This document shows, one piece after another, positions 47,734-56,430 of a stretch of DNA of 64,000 bases. The position numbers and the translations under genes were made by a program. Each line of letters begins with the position of its first letter. The first letter of the stretch is position 1. The stretch lies in the NCBI RefSeq assembly GCF_023715405.1, contig NZ_JAMBOC010000001.1, positions 1,860,001 through 1,924,000 on the forward strand. Reading direction: 5' to 3'. The DNA comes from Solibacillus isronensis. Lineage in GTDB: Bacteria; Bacillota; Bacilli; Bacillales_A; Planococcaceae. The notes below the pieces were generated by a model. The model saw only the letters and a program-made list of their open reading frames with translations, was not told where the DNA came from and made no database searches.

Positions 47734-49143
47734 TTAAGGAGCCGAAATATTAATTCGGTCTTCCGTCTTTTCAATTTCAACTATAAACAAACGCTTTAAC
47801 CATGATTCTTCAATGAAATATTGGCCCGCAACTTGTTTAACCGGTAAAGATGCCGTATCATAGCGTCGCTGATTAAATACATAAAAACCAGGTTCATTTG
47901 GGAATCTGAATTCACGCGTTTCACTTACTGCATAATACCCATGTTTTCCTATACTTACATCATAACCGATCGATTCCAGCAGCAAATCTGCCCCGTACAA
48001 TACTTCGCCATCCTTTAATACAACTTGAACGGCAGGCTGCTTTTCCGAATTGACGTAAAGATTCCGTGAGTCATTATATAAAAACGGATAGGACTTTTCT
48101 GATTGTGCATTCATTGAAATATATTTCGTAGAAGCTCCCAATACTTCAGACAGCTCCTTGTCGAGCAGTTCTCCACTGATCTTTTTACCTTCCAATGCCC
48201 GTAAACGTTCTCGCCAATCCGTCAGTTGCACATCCGTTAGTTGGGCTGTAATTGTTGCAGTGACTTCTTTTGTTTTCTCGCCACCAAATACCGTACCCGT
48301 CAAAAATGATGCCATTAATTCTTTCAGCCAATACGGACTGTCACCAAAATCATAGGATTCTTCCAGTTGTGAAATCAGGACATTCCGCTGCACTTTCGCC
48401 ACCGTTACATTAGGCACAAAAAGCATACGGAACCCATCGATCCCATCTATATTTGTACCGTTAATGATTGCAAGATGTTCATCGCTTAAAAAGTTGACTT
48501 TTTCAAGCTTTTCATAAAATGCTGTTTTTAATGGGGTTCTTGAATAAATGGAAACAACGCCCGCTTCATTTTGCAGCGCAAAGTCCCCATCTTGCCAAAA
48601 CAGATCTTTCACCGCGCCTTCCCCACTAAACATTGAATAGTTGACAAGTGACAAATTTTGCTCACCGATTAACGGCAAACCTGTTACCCACTGCCCTTTC
48701 ACTTCTTTTTCAGTGGAAATATGCACCGTAGAGAACTGAACATCACCGTTTTTTAATGTAGCAAAGACATTTTTCATAAGCTTACGAGACTGTAAGCCGT
48801 TCTTTAATGGAATGACATAGGAAATCGATTGTGCCCGTGTTTCTCCGGCTTCAAACTTATTGGAATCTTCACTTAAACGTGCACAGCTATGTTCATTTTC
48901 TATAAAACAATCAGGATTAATGGATGCTTTCGGCCATTCAATCGTCAGTTCCTCATTCGGCAAATTTTTGAAATGCTGGCGAATGTCCAAGCTTTCGCCA
49001 TGATACACGATTTCAATTTCCTGAGAATAACGATAGCCTTTTTCAGTCGAGTCCACTTTATCCGAATAAACTTGGAACTGCATAAAAAGTATAGTTCCGA
49101 TTAGTATCGTTAAAAATGAAAAAATACTAACGGCAATTTTCAA
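47734..49143 (-). CDS. Uncharacterised membrane-anchored extracytoplasmic protein
   Basis: 469 residues from the TTG at 49143, chosen for the AGGAGG 8 bases upstream. One N-terminal membrane segment (about 3-22), then a large extracytoplasmic part. The last ~110 residues (LYVNSEKQPAVQVVLKDGEV to the end) resemble a copper-amine-oxidase-type stalk domain, with the YDTASLPVKQVAGQYFIEES pattern; this match is tentative. The middle part is not recognised. It lies between rsmD and a divergent DUF7147-like gene, a spot with no B. subtilis counterpart. No catalytic motif was identified. Confidence 0.8.
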   Translation of the reverse strand: MKIAVSIFSFLTILIGTILFMQFQVYSDKVDSTEKGYRYSQEIEIVYHGESLDIRQHFKNLPNEELTIEWPKASINPDCFIENEHSCARLSEDSNKFEAGETRAQSISYVIPLKNGLQSRKLMKNVFATLKNGDVQFSTVHISTEKEVKGQWVTGLPLIGEQNLSLVNYSMFSGEGAVKDLFWQDGDFALQNEAGVVSIYSRTPLKTAFYEKLEKVNFLSDEHLAIINGTNIDGIDGFRMLFVPNVTVAKVQRNVLISQLEESYDFGDSPYWLKELMASFLTGTVFGGEKTKEVTATITAQLTDVQLTDWRERLRALEGKKISGELLDKELSEVLGASTKYISMNAQSEKSYPFLYNDSRNLYVNSEKQPAVQVVLKDGEVLYGADLLLESIGYDVSIGKHGYYAVSETREFRFPNEPGFYVFNQRRYDTASLPVKQVAGQYFIEESWLKRLFIVEIEKTEDRINISAP

Positions 49144-49197
49144 GTGCCTGACCTCCTGCATCATGTTACTATTATAAAGAAAGGATGTGCTAAAAAA

Positions 49198-49587
49198 ATG
49201 ATTCAACAATTTATCGAACTCGGTCAAGGCTATGGCGATATATATGAGCTTTGCGAACTGGTCAAAACAAATGAGCATCGATTCCATAACGCATTTATTT
49301 TCACTGCAACTCATGATGGCAATTCAGTCGCTTCAATAGCCGTGGCTTTTAAACCATCAGGTGAAAGCAAATTCATGCCAATATATATTTGCCGCGAAGG
49401 GATTCCATATAGCGAGGAAAAACTGTCAAAGCGAATTGAGATATTTAAACAAACGATTCAAGATGTTAAGCAGCAAGAAAACATTCTTGAAATTAAACAC
49501 TCATCTGTTTTTTCGGAAAAAAATCAATATTATCAATACTTAATTGGTATTTTGAGATTAAATCGTTACATACCACCGATGCAATAA
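49198..49587 (+). CDS. Small conserved Bacillales protein, DUF7147-like
   Basis: 129 residues from the ATG at 49198 (MIQQFIELGQGYGDIYELCE), with AAAGGA about 12 bases upstream. A soluble alpha/beta protein with no membrane segment. The N-terminal pattern resembles a Bacillales family of unknown function sometimes annotated, without basis, as methylthioribose kinase. It is divergent from the secreted-protein gene (54 bases between starts) and convergent with ylbG (7 bases). Confidence 0.7.
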   Translation: MIQQFIELGQGYGDIYELCELVKTNEHRFHNAFIFTATHDGNSVASIAVAFKPSGESKFMPIYICREGIPYSEEKLSKRIEIFKQTIQDVKQQENILEIKHSSVFSEKNQYYQYLIGILRLNRYIPPMQ

Positions 49588-49594
49588 GTAAAAA

Positions 49595-49867
49595 TTATAA
49601 ACCTATTTTATAATCATACTCTTTTGCTTTATCCGGCTTTGCATTTTCAAATTCATTTTTAACAAATGGACGGTATGATTCAACAACGTCTTTCACAAAT
49701 GGAAGGCGTTGTATTTTATTTTTCAATGTTTCGATCTCGTCTCGATTACAATAAATCACAACATATTTTAATCTCCTGGAGATGAAATTTACGTGACCAT
49801 ACTTTCTTAACGACTTCGCATGTTTTAATTGATGAACGTATATAATTAAACCTTGTCTTTCATTCAT
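49595..49867 (-). CDS. ylbG: YlbG (DUF2129/UPF0298)
   Basis: 90 residues, a compact family of unknown function found only in Firmicutes. Typical patterns are GLIIYVHQLKHAKSLRKYG and KYVVIYCNRDE, with a C-terminal PFVKDVVESYRPFVKNEF. In B. subtilis it lies between ylbF and rsmD; here it is separated from ylbF by a plus-strand GDPD-like gene. GGGGAG upstream of the ATG. Confidence 0.9.
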   Translation of the reverse strand: MNERQGLIIYVHQLKHAKSLRKYGHVNFISRRLKYVVIYCNRDEIETLKNKIQRLPFVKDVVESYRPFVKNEFENAKPDKAKEYDYKIGL

Positions 49868-50003
49868 GGAAAACTCCCCGTTTCTTCATAAAAAAATTTA
49901 TATTCAGCTAAATCATGCAACAAATTCCTGTAAATTTCCTCAGTTTCATGCCGTCTTTTTCACTAAAAGCATACCAAATGTGCAAATTGTTAGCAACAGA
50001 GTT

Positions 50004-50033
50004 TAGACAGTTCCACTTCTTTTCCGTTATAAT
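50004..50033 (+). promoter_or_regulatory. Promoter of the GDPD-like gene
   Basis: TAGACA (50004-50009), 18-base spacer, TATAAT (50028-50033) on the plus strand, about 110 bases before the ATG. The leader between shows no clear hairpin. Confidence 0.7.
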
Positions 50034-50143
50034 GGAAAATAGTAGAGTGAGATATACACTTCATACTATTTTAAGCTTTCAAAACTCATTTATTGCACAT
50101 AGCTTTCAACGAAACAATGTACGGTTAGAGGAGGACGAATTTA

Positions 50144-51052
50144 ATGGGTAAGAAAACAAAAGTAGCTTTAGCAATCGCGGCGGCTAGTGCGGCGGCATGG
50201 GCAGGAACAAAAGCGATTTCAAAGCCGCAAAAACGTGAATCAAAAGAAGCATTACAATTTGAACGTCCAATTATTATCGCACAACATGGAGGCGCGGGTC
50301 TGGCACCTGAACATTCGTTACTTGCTTTTGAACGAGCAGCGGAAATCGGTGTGGATGGCTTTACAGTAAGTGTCCGCCTTTCAAAAGATGAAGAAATTAT
50401 CGCTTTTCATGATGCAACGGTAGACCGCACAACAAATGGCTCTGGCTTTATTAAAGACTTTACATTTGAACAATTAAAAGAACTCAATATCGGCTATAAC
50501 TTTGAAGATTTAGAAGGTGCTTTCCCATACAGAGAACAGCATATACTGGCCGTGACATTACGCCAATTAATCGAAACTTATCCGGATAAACTATTTATCG
50601 TAAACATTCAAGATAGCCCAGACACATATGAAGGTAGTTTAATGCCTTCTAAACTATGGCGATTAATCGAAGAATTGAATATTCAATTCCAGGTCATCGT
50701 TACAAGTCCGTATAGCGAACAAATCGACCGCTTCAACTTATATGCACAAAACCGTATCGCTCTTGGTGCCGGTGAAGGCGACATTAAAAAGGCGATGACT
50801 TCATTCACAAGTCAATTCGGTCATTTGTATCACCCAAAAGTAGATTTGTTCATCGTTCCATTAAAACAAGGTGTTTTCAATTATGATTCACCGCGCTTTG
50901 TCAAGTTTTTATCGGAACTTAATGTACCGACGATTTACAGCGACATTGATGATCTCGTAACAATGAACCGTGTCATCCGACAAGGGGCAATGGGAATCGT
51001 GACAAACCGTCCGGATATCGCAGAAGTACTCATTCAAAAAGTATCGCAATAA
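50144..51052 (+). CDS. GDPD-fold protein with lost active-site residues (likely pseudoenzyme)
   Basis: 302 residues: an N-terminal hydrophobic anchor (about 5-24) followed by a complete glycerophosphodiester phosphodiesterase-like TIM barrel. Key positions differ from the family: HRGGAGLAPEN is QHGGAGLAPEH (catalytic His to Gln, Arg to His); the metal-binding ExD is T-V-S in DGFTVSVRL; the IEIK Glu is Asn in VNIQD. Only the second His (AFHDATVDRTTNG) remains. The barrel is intact and has its own promoter and GAGGAGG site, so the gene looks maintained. Hydrolase activity is doubtful; a binding or scaffold role is inference. Confidence 0.88.
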   Translation: MGKKTKVALAIAAASAAAWAGTKAISKPQKRESKEALQFERPIIIAQHGGAGLAPEHSLLAFERAAEIGVDGFTVSVRLSKDEEIIAFHDATVDRTTNGSGFIKDFTFEQLKELNIGYNFEDLEGAFPYREQHILAVTLRQLIETYPDKLFIVNIQDSPDTYEGSLMPSKLWRLIEELNIQFQVIVTSPYSEQIDRFNLYAQNRIALGAGEGDIKKAMTSFTSQFGHLYHPKVDLFIVPLKQGVFNYDSPRFVKFLSELNVPTIYSDIDDLVTMNRVIRQGAMGIVTNRPDIAEVLIQKVSQ

Positions 51053-51056
51053 CAAG

Positions 51057-51085
51057 AAAAGCTCCCGAAATTTCCGGGAGCTTTT
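51057..51085. terminator. Bidirectional terminator between the GDPD-like gene and ylbF
   Basis: AAAAGCTCCCG pairs with CGGGAGCTTTT around a 7-base loop, with T-runs on both exits. It lies 4 bases after the GDPD-like stop and 8 bases from the ylbF stop. Confidence 0.92.
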
Positions 51086-51093
51086 TTATTACA

Positions 51094-51540
51094 TTAAGCT
51101 GAACACGAACAACCGCCGCCTGTACCGCATCCGCTGCCACAAGAAGAGCTGCTTGCAAAAAACGGGTTGCTTACCGGAACTTTTACAGCTTCCGAAACAG
51201 AATGGCCGATGAGCAGGCTGATTTCATCAAGTAAATCCTGAAATTCATTCTCCGCCACCTTAAGTGCCGCAATTTGTTCATTCATATCGATCAGACGCTT
51301 TTCTGTTCGAATTTTTTTCATAATTATATTGTAATCAGGATGATATTTGCCAAAGCGTTGTACATCCTCATATTGGTCTTTTAATCGTTGAAAGGCCATA
51401 ATTTGTGCGCTTAATTCCGCATCCTCGTAGACTGCCTTTTTCGCAAGACGAAGGTTTTCGGCTTGCTCAGAGGAAAGGATCATCGCATTTAATTCATCGA
51501 CCTCATCTAAAATAAAAACCCAATCAGAAGTCATGAGCAT
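51094..51540 (-). CDS. ylbF: YlbF, subunit of the Y-complex (RNase Y specificity factor)
   Basis: 148 residues, mostly helical. With YmcA and YaaT, YlbF forms a complex in B. subtilis that tunes RNase Y mRNA processing, competence, biofilm and sporulation and carries [4Fe-4S] clusters. The end is Cys-rich, with four cysteines in SSCGSGCGTGGGCSCSA, consistent with cluster binding. The body shows the family's SEQAENLRLAKKAVYEDAEL and FQRLKDQYEDVQRFGKYHP. Strong GGAGG site. It ends beside the shared terminator. Confidence 0.93.
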   Translation of the reverse strand: MLMTSDWVFILDEVDELNAMILSSEQAENLRLAKKAVYEDAELSAQIMAFQRLKDQYEDVQRFGKYHPDYNIIMKKIRTEKRLIDMNEQIAALKVAENEFQDLLDEISLLIGHSVSEAVKVPVSNPFFASSSSCGSGCGTGGGCSCSA

Positions 51541-51588
51541 TGTTTATTCCTCCAATCTCACTTTATCATAACAGAATTGAAGGGAAAA

Positions 51589-53070
51589 TCAATGATTGTT
51601 CAACCGACGTTTTTCCAATTGCCTCACCATCTCCCGAACAAATACTAAATCGGAAAAGTATTTTTGTTTGTCTCCAATTTGCTGTGTTTTTTCATGACCT
51701 TTTCCTAGCAGTACGATTGTATCGCCTTCTTCCGCATAATTAAGTGCATGTTCAATCGCTTCTTTTCGGTTGAGACACTCAATATACTCCTGTGAAGAAG
51801 AAAAGCCTTCACGAATCTGCTTATTGATCTGTTGCGGACTTTCACTGCGCGCATTATCTGTCGTTAAAATAATATAATCCGCATATATCGATGCGATCAT
51901 TCCCATTTTCGGTCGTTTTGCCTTGTCTCGGTTACCACCGCAGCTAAACATGACAATTAGCCTGCGCTTTGTATGTTTTTTTAATGTTTGCAAAATCATT
52001 TTCATCGCATCCGGTGTATGGGCATAATCGACAACGATCGATAAGCCTAACTGATTTTGCACATGCTCAAACCGCCCTTCAGGCAATTCTAAATTTCCGA
52101 TTGCTTTGCATATGTTAATTAACGGAAAATCAAGCTGTGCCACACAGCTTATCGCTGCAAGCACATTGCTGCATTGATAGTCCCCCACTAACGGAATGTT
52201 CACTATATGCTTCTCTTTCTTATGCTGAATACAACAAGTTGTTGATGCTGGTCCGTCAACTAGCGTTTGGAAAAAGTAGTCGACATGGCTCCCCTTGCCG
52301 AAAAAAATACGCTTGCCTTTCGTCGCCAAACCTATGGAACGACAAACACTGTCATCACTGTTTATAATATTTTTTTTCGCCAAGGTCGATAAAATCTGTT
52401 TGGATAGTTTGTAGCGTTCAAAACTACCATGGTCTTCAATGTGATCTTCTGTCACATTCAAGAAAATACCGATATCAATATCACAATGATCCAGACGGTG
52501 CTTTTCCAGACCAATGGACGAAGCTTCCAGAACAACGTAAGGTACATCAAGACGGATTGCTTCTTTAAACAAAAATTGAATATTTTTCGCCTGTAATGTT
52601 GTCAATGCTTCCATTTCCGGATAACATTTTTCCTGGTCGATAAAAACACCGTTCGTACCGATTACCATAGTGCGCTTATCTAACTGGTTTAGAATTTGTC
52701 CGATAAAATGCGTAACAGTTGTTTTGCCGTTTGTGCCTGTTACCGCAATCACGGTCAATGCTTCTGCGGGGAAATTATAAATTTTTGCACTCGCATAGGC
52801 GATAAAACTCAAACAATTCGGTACCCAAATAATCGGTACAGGTAAATCGGCTTCATTAAAGTAATTTTCATCATCTACTACAATTGCTGCTGCGCCCTTC
52901 TCCAAAGCGCTATCAATATACGAAATACCACTCGACTTATTTCCCTTTCTGGCGATAAAAGCATCTCCAGGCAAAATAAGATTCGCATCGTCTTCCACTC
53001 GTTTTATTTCCACTCTAATGGAGCCCTTCATAGTGCACGGCCAATCTTTAATCAATTCTCCAATTTGCAC
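51589..53070 (-). CDS. murE: MurE-type UDP-MurNAc-tripeptide synthetase, outside the dcw cluster
   Basis: Mur ligase adding the third residue of the peptidoglycan stem peptide. 493 residues from the GTG at 53070 (AAGGAG 7 bases upstream). ATP loop AVTGTNGKTTVTHF, carbamylated-Lys region YKLSKQIL and GKGHEKTQQIG are present. The substrate loop reads TTDNARSESP; diaminopimelate ligases have DNPR here, Lys ligases lack the Arg, so diaminopimelate is favoured. murE is absent from the dcw cluster, and this may be the only MurE or a second, sporulation-specific one. B. subtilis has no gene of this kind between ylbC and ylbF. Confidence 0.88.
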   Translation of the reverse strand: MQIGELIKDWPCTMKGSIRVEIKRVEDDANLILPGDAFIARKGNKSSGISYIDSALEKGAAAIVVDDENYFNEADLPVPIIWVPNCLSFIAYASAKIYNFPAEALTVIAVTGTNGKTTVTHFIGQILNQLDKRTMVIGTNGVFIDQEKCYPEMEALTTLQAKNIQFLFKEAIRLDVPYVVLEASSIGLEKHRLDHCDIDIGIFLNVTEDHIEDHGSFERYKLSKQILSTLAKKNIINSDDSVCRSIGLATKGKRIFFGKGSHVDYFFQTLVDGPASTTCCIQHKKEKHIVNIPLVGDYQCSNVLAAISCVAQLDFPLINICKAIGNLELPEGRFEHVQNQLGLSIVVDYAHTPDAMKMILQTLKKHTKRRLIVMFSCGGNRDKAKRPKMGMIASIYADYIILTTDNARSESPQQINKQIREGFSSSQEYIECLNRKEAIEHALNYAEEGDTIVLLGKGHEKTQQIGDKQKYFSDLVFVREMVRQLEKRRLNNH

Positions 53071-53101
53071 GGTTTCACTCCTTACCATACTTTATGAAGA
53101 C

Positions 53102-53130
53102 AAAAAAAAAACGCTACATATCGCAGCGTT
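53102..53130 (-). terminator. Terminator of the YlbC-like gene
   Basis: A short AACGCT/AGCGTT stem (53110-53115 with 53125-53130) followed by a ten-T run on the minus strand. It lies between ylbC and the MurE-like gene; no separate promoter for the latter was recognised after it. Confidence 0.82.
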
Positions 53131-53146
53131 TAATTTTTATTTATTT

Positions 53147-54196
53147 TTATTTTTGTTTCACATACAGCTGTGTATAGTAATTCATAAATGCTCCAGAACC
53201 GATATGCGTAAATTCTTCATCCGTAAGCAATGTGCGATGTTCTTTCGAGTTCATCCAGCCATGAATCACCTCAATGGCATCTTTATAATTTGTTGCCACA
53301 TTGACACCATGCTGCTCATAGACCTGCCGCATTTCATTCAACTGGTCTTCAATCTTATATTCATCATCTGTCACTTGAGAATCCATCATCCCTATAAACA
53401 TATGTTCACTATTATAATCCGCCAAGGAAGCGAGCGTATCAGACGGGAGTAAAGCAGGCAATCCAAATTGCACACGCAAGGAGTTTGCCAAATCCGTCAA
53501 TTGTCTCCGGTTCGCCAAATTAATATCAATTTGCATATAGCTGGAAGGGGTACTTGCTTCAAAGAGCTCTCCTATAAATTGCATTTCATACGGCTTATGT
53601 AATACGAGTGTTTCCCCATCGAGGAAACGGACACTGTATAATTGATTCGTTTCGTGATCTATGTATAATTGCGCATACAGATTATCATATTTTACTAGAA
53701 TGCGATCATGTAAATCTTGTTCATTCATTGCAAATATATAAATATTCTCCTCGAGTTCAACTGTTATTTCCTGCCCCAATACTGTCGTACGATAAATATC
53801 GTCCAATGGCTCACCGATTACAAACGGTGTGATATCAAATTCACCATTATTTGTATAAATCTGATTTACTCGATCTTCCTTCATACCGACCATTAACAGC
53901 CCATTGTCTGTCTCGTAAATCCACCATTCGTATCCATATTCCGTTGGATCGATTCGCTTCGGAGTACTATATTTTTCCAATACTTCCTTCGATGTTTTCC
54001 CTATTAGTGTAGAAATACCGGTAGCTGGTCGCGGAAGAAACTGTTCAGTCGGCATGGAAGGTTCCAGTTCGACTACAGGTTTCGTAATGCTTGGCGGGCC
54101 TTCCAATAATTCGGTTTGAGAGGATTCTTCATTTGAATAATAAAGAACAATCCCGATGCAAGTTGCAATAATTAATATGCGAAATAAAACTTTCAT
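53147..54196 (-). CDS. ylbC: YlbC-like CAP-domain protein
   Basis: 349 residues: N-terminal membrane segment or signal (about 3-20), a low-complexity Pro/Glu stretch, a CAP-associated N-terminal domain (around IGKTSKEVLEKYSTPKRID, with GYEWWIYETDNGLLMVG), and a C-terminal CAP/SCP domain (ANSLRVQFGLPAL, DYNSEHMFIGMMD, EVIHGWMNSKEHRTLL). CAP-domain proteins of this type are exported; the function is unknown. It lies where B. subtilis has ylbC. Confidence 0.88.
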   Translation of the reverse strand: MKVLFRILIIATCIGIVLYYSNEESSQTELLEGPPSITKPVVELEPSMPTEQFLPRPATGISTLIGKTSKEVLEKYSTPKRIDPTEYGYEWWIYETDNGLLMVGMKEDRVNQIYTNNGEFDITPFVIGEPLDDIYRTTVLGQEITVELEENIYIFAMNEQDLHDRILVKYDNLYAQLYIDHETNQLYSVRFLDGETLVLHKPYEMQFIGELFEASTPSSYMQIDINLANRRQLTDLANSLRVQFGLPALLPSDTLASLADYNSEHMFIGMMDSQVTDDEYKIEDQLNEMRQVYEQHGVNVATNYKDAIEVIHGWMNSKEHRTLLTDEEFTHIGSGAFMNYYTQLYVKQK

Positions 54197-54228
54197 TAAA
54201 ATCCTCCACCATTATTTTGGGTAGTATA

Positions 54229-54297
54229 ATTATACCAATTTTGGACACTATGACACAATGTTGTCATTGCATCAATTACCATTTTGTTCTATTATTA
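54229..54297. promoter_or_regulatory. Divergent promoters of ylbC and the YugN-like gene
   Basis: Plus strand: TTGCAT (54269-54274), 17 bases, TATTAT (54292-54297), toward the YugN-like gene. Minus strand: TATAAT (54229-54234), toward ylbC, with a weak TTGTGT-type -35 18 bases away. Between them TGACA-N6-TGTCA forms a small dyad. Confidence 0.6.
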
Positions 54298-54344
54298 GAA
54301 TTGACCGTAAACTTATGTACGATAGGCAAAGGGAGGATAAAGAA

Positions 54345-54701
54345 ATGTATTTTGAAAACACACAACTCGAACATGTTAAAGTTGATCAAGAAGTTTTAAC
54401 GACAGTAATGGGCAAATTCGGTTTAGAGTGCCACGGTGCCTGGGACTATGACCGAATGACATTTGACCGCTGCTATGATGTACGTGAAGGTCGTTTTTAT
54501 TTACGTGTTTTTTGTAATGCAGTATCGGGTGATGTAGGTGCACATAATGCAACTTTAAATATCAACAAACCTGCAATTGGAAAATACTATTATCCACACG
54601 GTGTTGAATACACAGATGAGGTATTCCCGGGACATCTTGTAAAAGAGTGTGAAAAAGTACTGGCAGATGTTCGCAGAGAGCTATCAGCATACGGTATTTA
54701 A
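54345..54701 (+). CDS. YugN-like small protein
   Basis: 118 residues from the ATG at 54345, preceded by GGGAGG. A soluble protein resembling the Bacillales YugN-like family (LGAWDYDR-type region seen as CHGAWDYDRMTFDRCYD), with no known function. It is a single-gene unit with promoter and terminator, lying between ctaM and ylbC. Family assignment is from memory of pattern and is moderately sure; the gene itself is well supported. Confidence 0.72.
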   Translation: MYFENTQLEHVKVDQEVLTTVMGKFGLECHGAWDYDRMTFDRCYDVREGRFYLRVFCNAVSGDVGAHNATLNINKPAIGKYYYPHGVEYTDEVFPGHLVKECEKVLADVRRELSAYGI

Positions 54702-54709
54702 TCCCTTTA

Positions 54710-54734
54710 AAAGCTGGCAACCCAACCCAGCTTT
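54710..54734 (+). terminator. Terminator of the YugN-like gene
   Basis: AAAGCTGG/CCAGCTTT stem with a 9-base loop and a T-run on the plus strand, 8 bases after the stop. Confidence 0.88.
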
Positions 54735-54750
54735 TTTTATTTGCCAAAAA

Positions 54751-54779
54751 AGCTCCCTATATCTAAATATAGGAAGCCT
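54751..54779 (-). terminator. Terminator after ctaM
   Basis: An imperfect stem around CTTCCTATAT/ATATAGGGAG, followed by a six-T run on the minus strand, just after the ctaM stop. It ends the cta gene series. Confidence 0.85.
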
Positions 54780-54785
54780 TCAAAT

Positions 54786-55247
54786 TTAAAATCCTAAAAT
54801 TGCTTTAAAGACAGACGTCGTTTCGCCGCCTTCATAAATAACATAAAGCAGTGAATATACAATAACCCCAGTAATCGCTACGAAGAACCAAATAATACTT
54901 GTAATCGCACCAATTTTGCGGTGTAATTTCAGCTTTGATTTAAGACCAGAAATTATACTAGTCAGACCGAATACTGCCCCAACTGTTGCTAATGTAATAT
55001 GGAAAACTAAAAAGACTGTGTAATATATTTTCAGCTCATCCGGTCCACCGAAGGCCGTATTACCAATGAACACAGTTCGTGATACATAAATGATAAAGAA
55101 TGCCAGTGCCGAAACACCCGCTGCCAACATTACTTTTCTATGTGCTTCCACATTTTTCTTCGCGATCAATACCCAGCCAATTGCTACGAGCACTGCACTA
55201 AGGACAATAAACGTCGTGCTTATAGTGGGTAATATAGGTAAATTCAT
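54786..55247 (-). CDS. ctaM: CtaM-like DUF420 membrane protein
   Basis: 153 residues from the ATG at 55247 (GGAGATTTGAAA upstream), four membrane segments. DUF420 family: NVEAHRKVMLAAG, with His, and FLVFHITLATVGAVFGL and KLHRKIGAITS are typical. CtaM (YozB in B. subtilis; also in Staphylococcus) is needed for active haem A oxidase. In B. subtilis the gene is elsewhere; here it directly follows ctaG in the oxidase operon, which supports the assembly role. Confidence 0.88.
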   Translation of the reverse strand: MNLPILPTISTTFIVLSAVLVAIGWVLIAKKNVEAHRKVMLAAGVSALAFFIIYVSRTVFIGNTAFGGPDELKIYYTVFLVFHITLATVGAVFGLTSIISGLKSKLKLHRKIGAITSIIWFFVAITGVIVYSLLYVIYEGGETTSVFKAILGF

Positions 55248-55333
55248 TTTCAAATCTCCATTCTTACTTAATCTATCAATATGAACAACATTACTATGTT
55301 GATTGCTCCATTTGTACACAGTTTAACATCTTA

Positions 55334-56245
55334 TTAGTACTGTGTTCTATTTTGAAACTCTTTTAAAGCATTATCTGTAATTTCCTGCTGATTTGAACGC
55401 TCTGTATTCCACCACTTACGGAAAATTTTAAATAAGATAACGCCAAATATAATTTCCTGAATAATTTTCATCAATACTCCGCCAACCTGCTGATCGCTCA
55501 ATAAATCCATACTTGAGAACAACTCCGGACCAGATAATGTAAGTCCTGATAATGTAGTGGAAGGAACACATAATTCCATCGCCTTCAGCCACATGTCACT
55601 ATCACTGTATGTACCGTACATTGGGCTCGAAGCAAATATAATAAGCGCACAGGCTGGTGTTATTAACACTGCATTCGAGGCAATATACGCCAATTTAGTC
55701 ATATTCTTCATTTCATGCTGTCCATCAACATTATTCAATAATGGCCAGTACATAAAAATAGCTGAAATAAACAAAATCGCTGTATAAGCCAGGTGGTATA
55801 TTTCGTTTAATTTAATCGTGTCAAATACAGATGGTAAATGATATACCGAAAATAAGCCAATAAAGACGATAATCGAAACGAGCGGTTTTGTAAAAATTTT
55901 AAAAATTGTCCGCATAACAGGTGCTTCCACAACCACTTTCCAAACCCACCAAGGAATTCCTTTAATAAAGAATATCGGCACTAATAATAATAAAAATGCC
56001 ATTTGCGTCATATGCATCGTAAACATAATATGACCAAGCAAATCAATTGGAGATCCTTTAATTATATAAAAAGAAATAATTCCCAGTACAAAATAAGCTG
56101 CTTCACTTTTCTTTAACGGTTCACTCAATTTAAACTTATCTCGCCATGTAACAGTCAGTAAAAAATAGAAAGCCGTTACAAATAGTAAACACCCGAATAA
56201 ATATGGGCTCCATAATGCTTGAAAACCGAATATACTTATTGGCAT
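55334..56245 (-). CDS. ctaG: CtaG, cytochrome c oxidase assembly factor (caa3 type)
   Basis: 303 residues with about seven membrane segments; caa3_CtaG family, distinct from proteobacterial CtaG/Cox11. The segments LLGHIMFTMHMTQMAFLLL and IKGIPWW with histidines in the membrane are typical and may bind copper. B. subtilis CtaG is needed for CuB insertion into the caa3 oxidase. AAAGGAGC upstream of ATG. It follows ctaF after a 412-base gap and terminator, so it likely has its own promoter. Confidence 0.92.
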   Translation of the reverse strand: MPISIFGFQALWSPYLFGCLLFVTAFYFLLTVTWRDKFKLSEPLKKSEAAYFVLGIISFYIIKGSPIDLLGHIMFTMHMTQMAFLLLLVPIFFIKGIPWWVWKVVVEAPVMRTIFKIFTKPLVSIIVFIGLFSVYHLPSVFDTIKLNEIYHLAYTAILFISAIFMYWPLLNNVDGQHEMKNMTKLAYIASNAVLITPACALIIFASSPMYGTYSDSDMWLKAMELCVPSTTLSGLTLSGPELFSSMDLLSDQQVGGVLMKIIQEIIFGVILFKIFRKWWNTERSNQQEITDNALKEFQNRTQY

Positions 56246-56430
56246 ATGACCATGCTCCTTTAAACATCAGTAATTTTATTATAGATGGCAATTTCTCCAA
56301 CATCAATGAAAGAACTATGACAATTGCTTGAATCAAACATGTATTTTACATATAGGTTAGACCGTACATTATTTAATATGAAGCTAAGTCAACCTTTCCA
56401 TCTAATTAAGAAGGTTAATTGTCATGGTGG

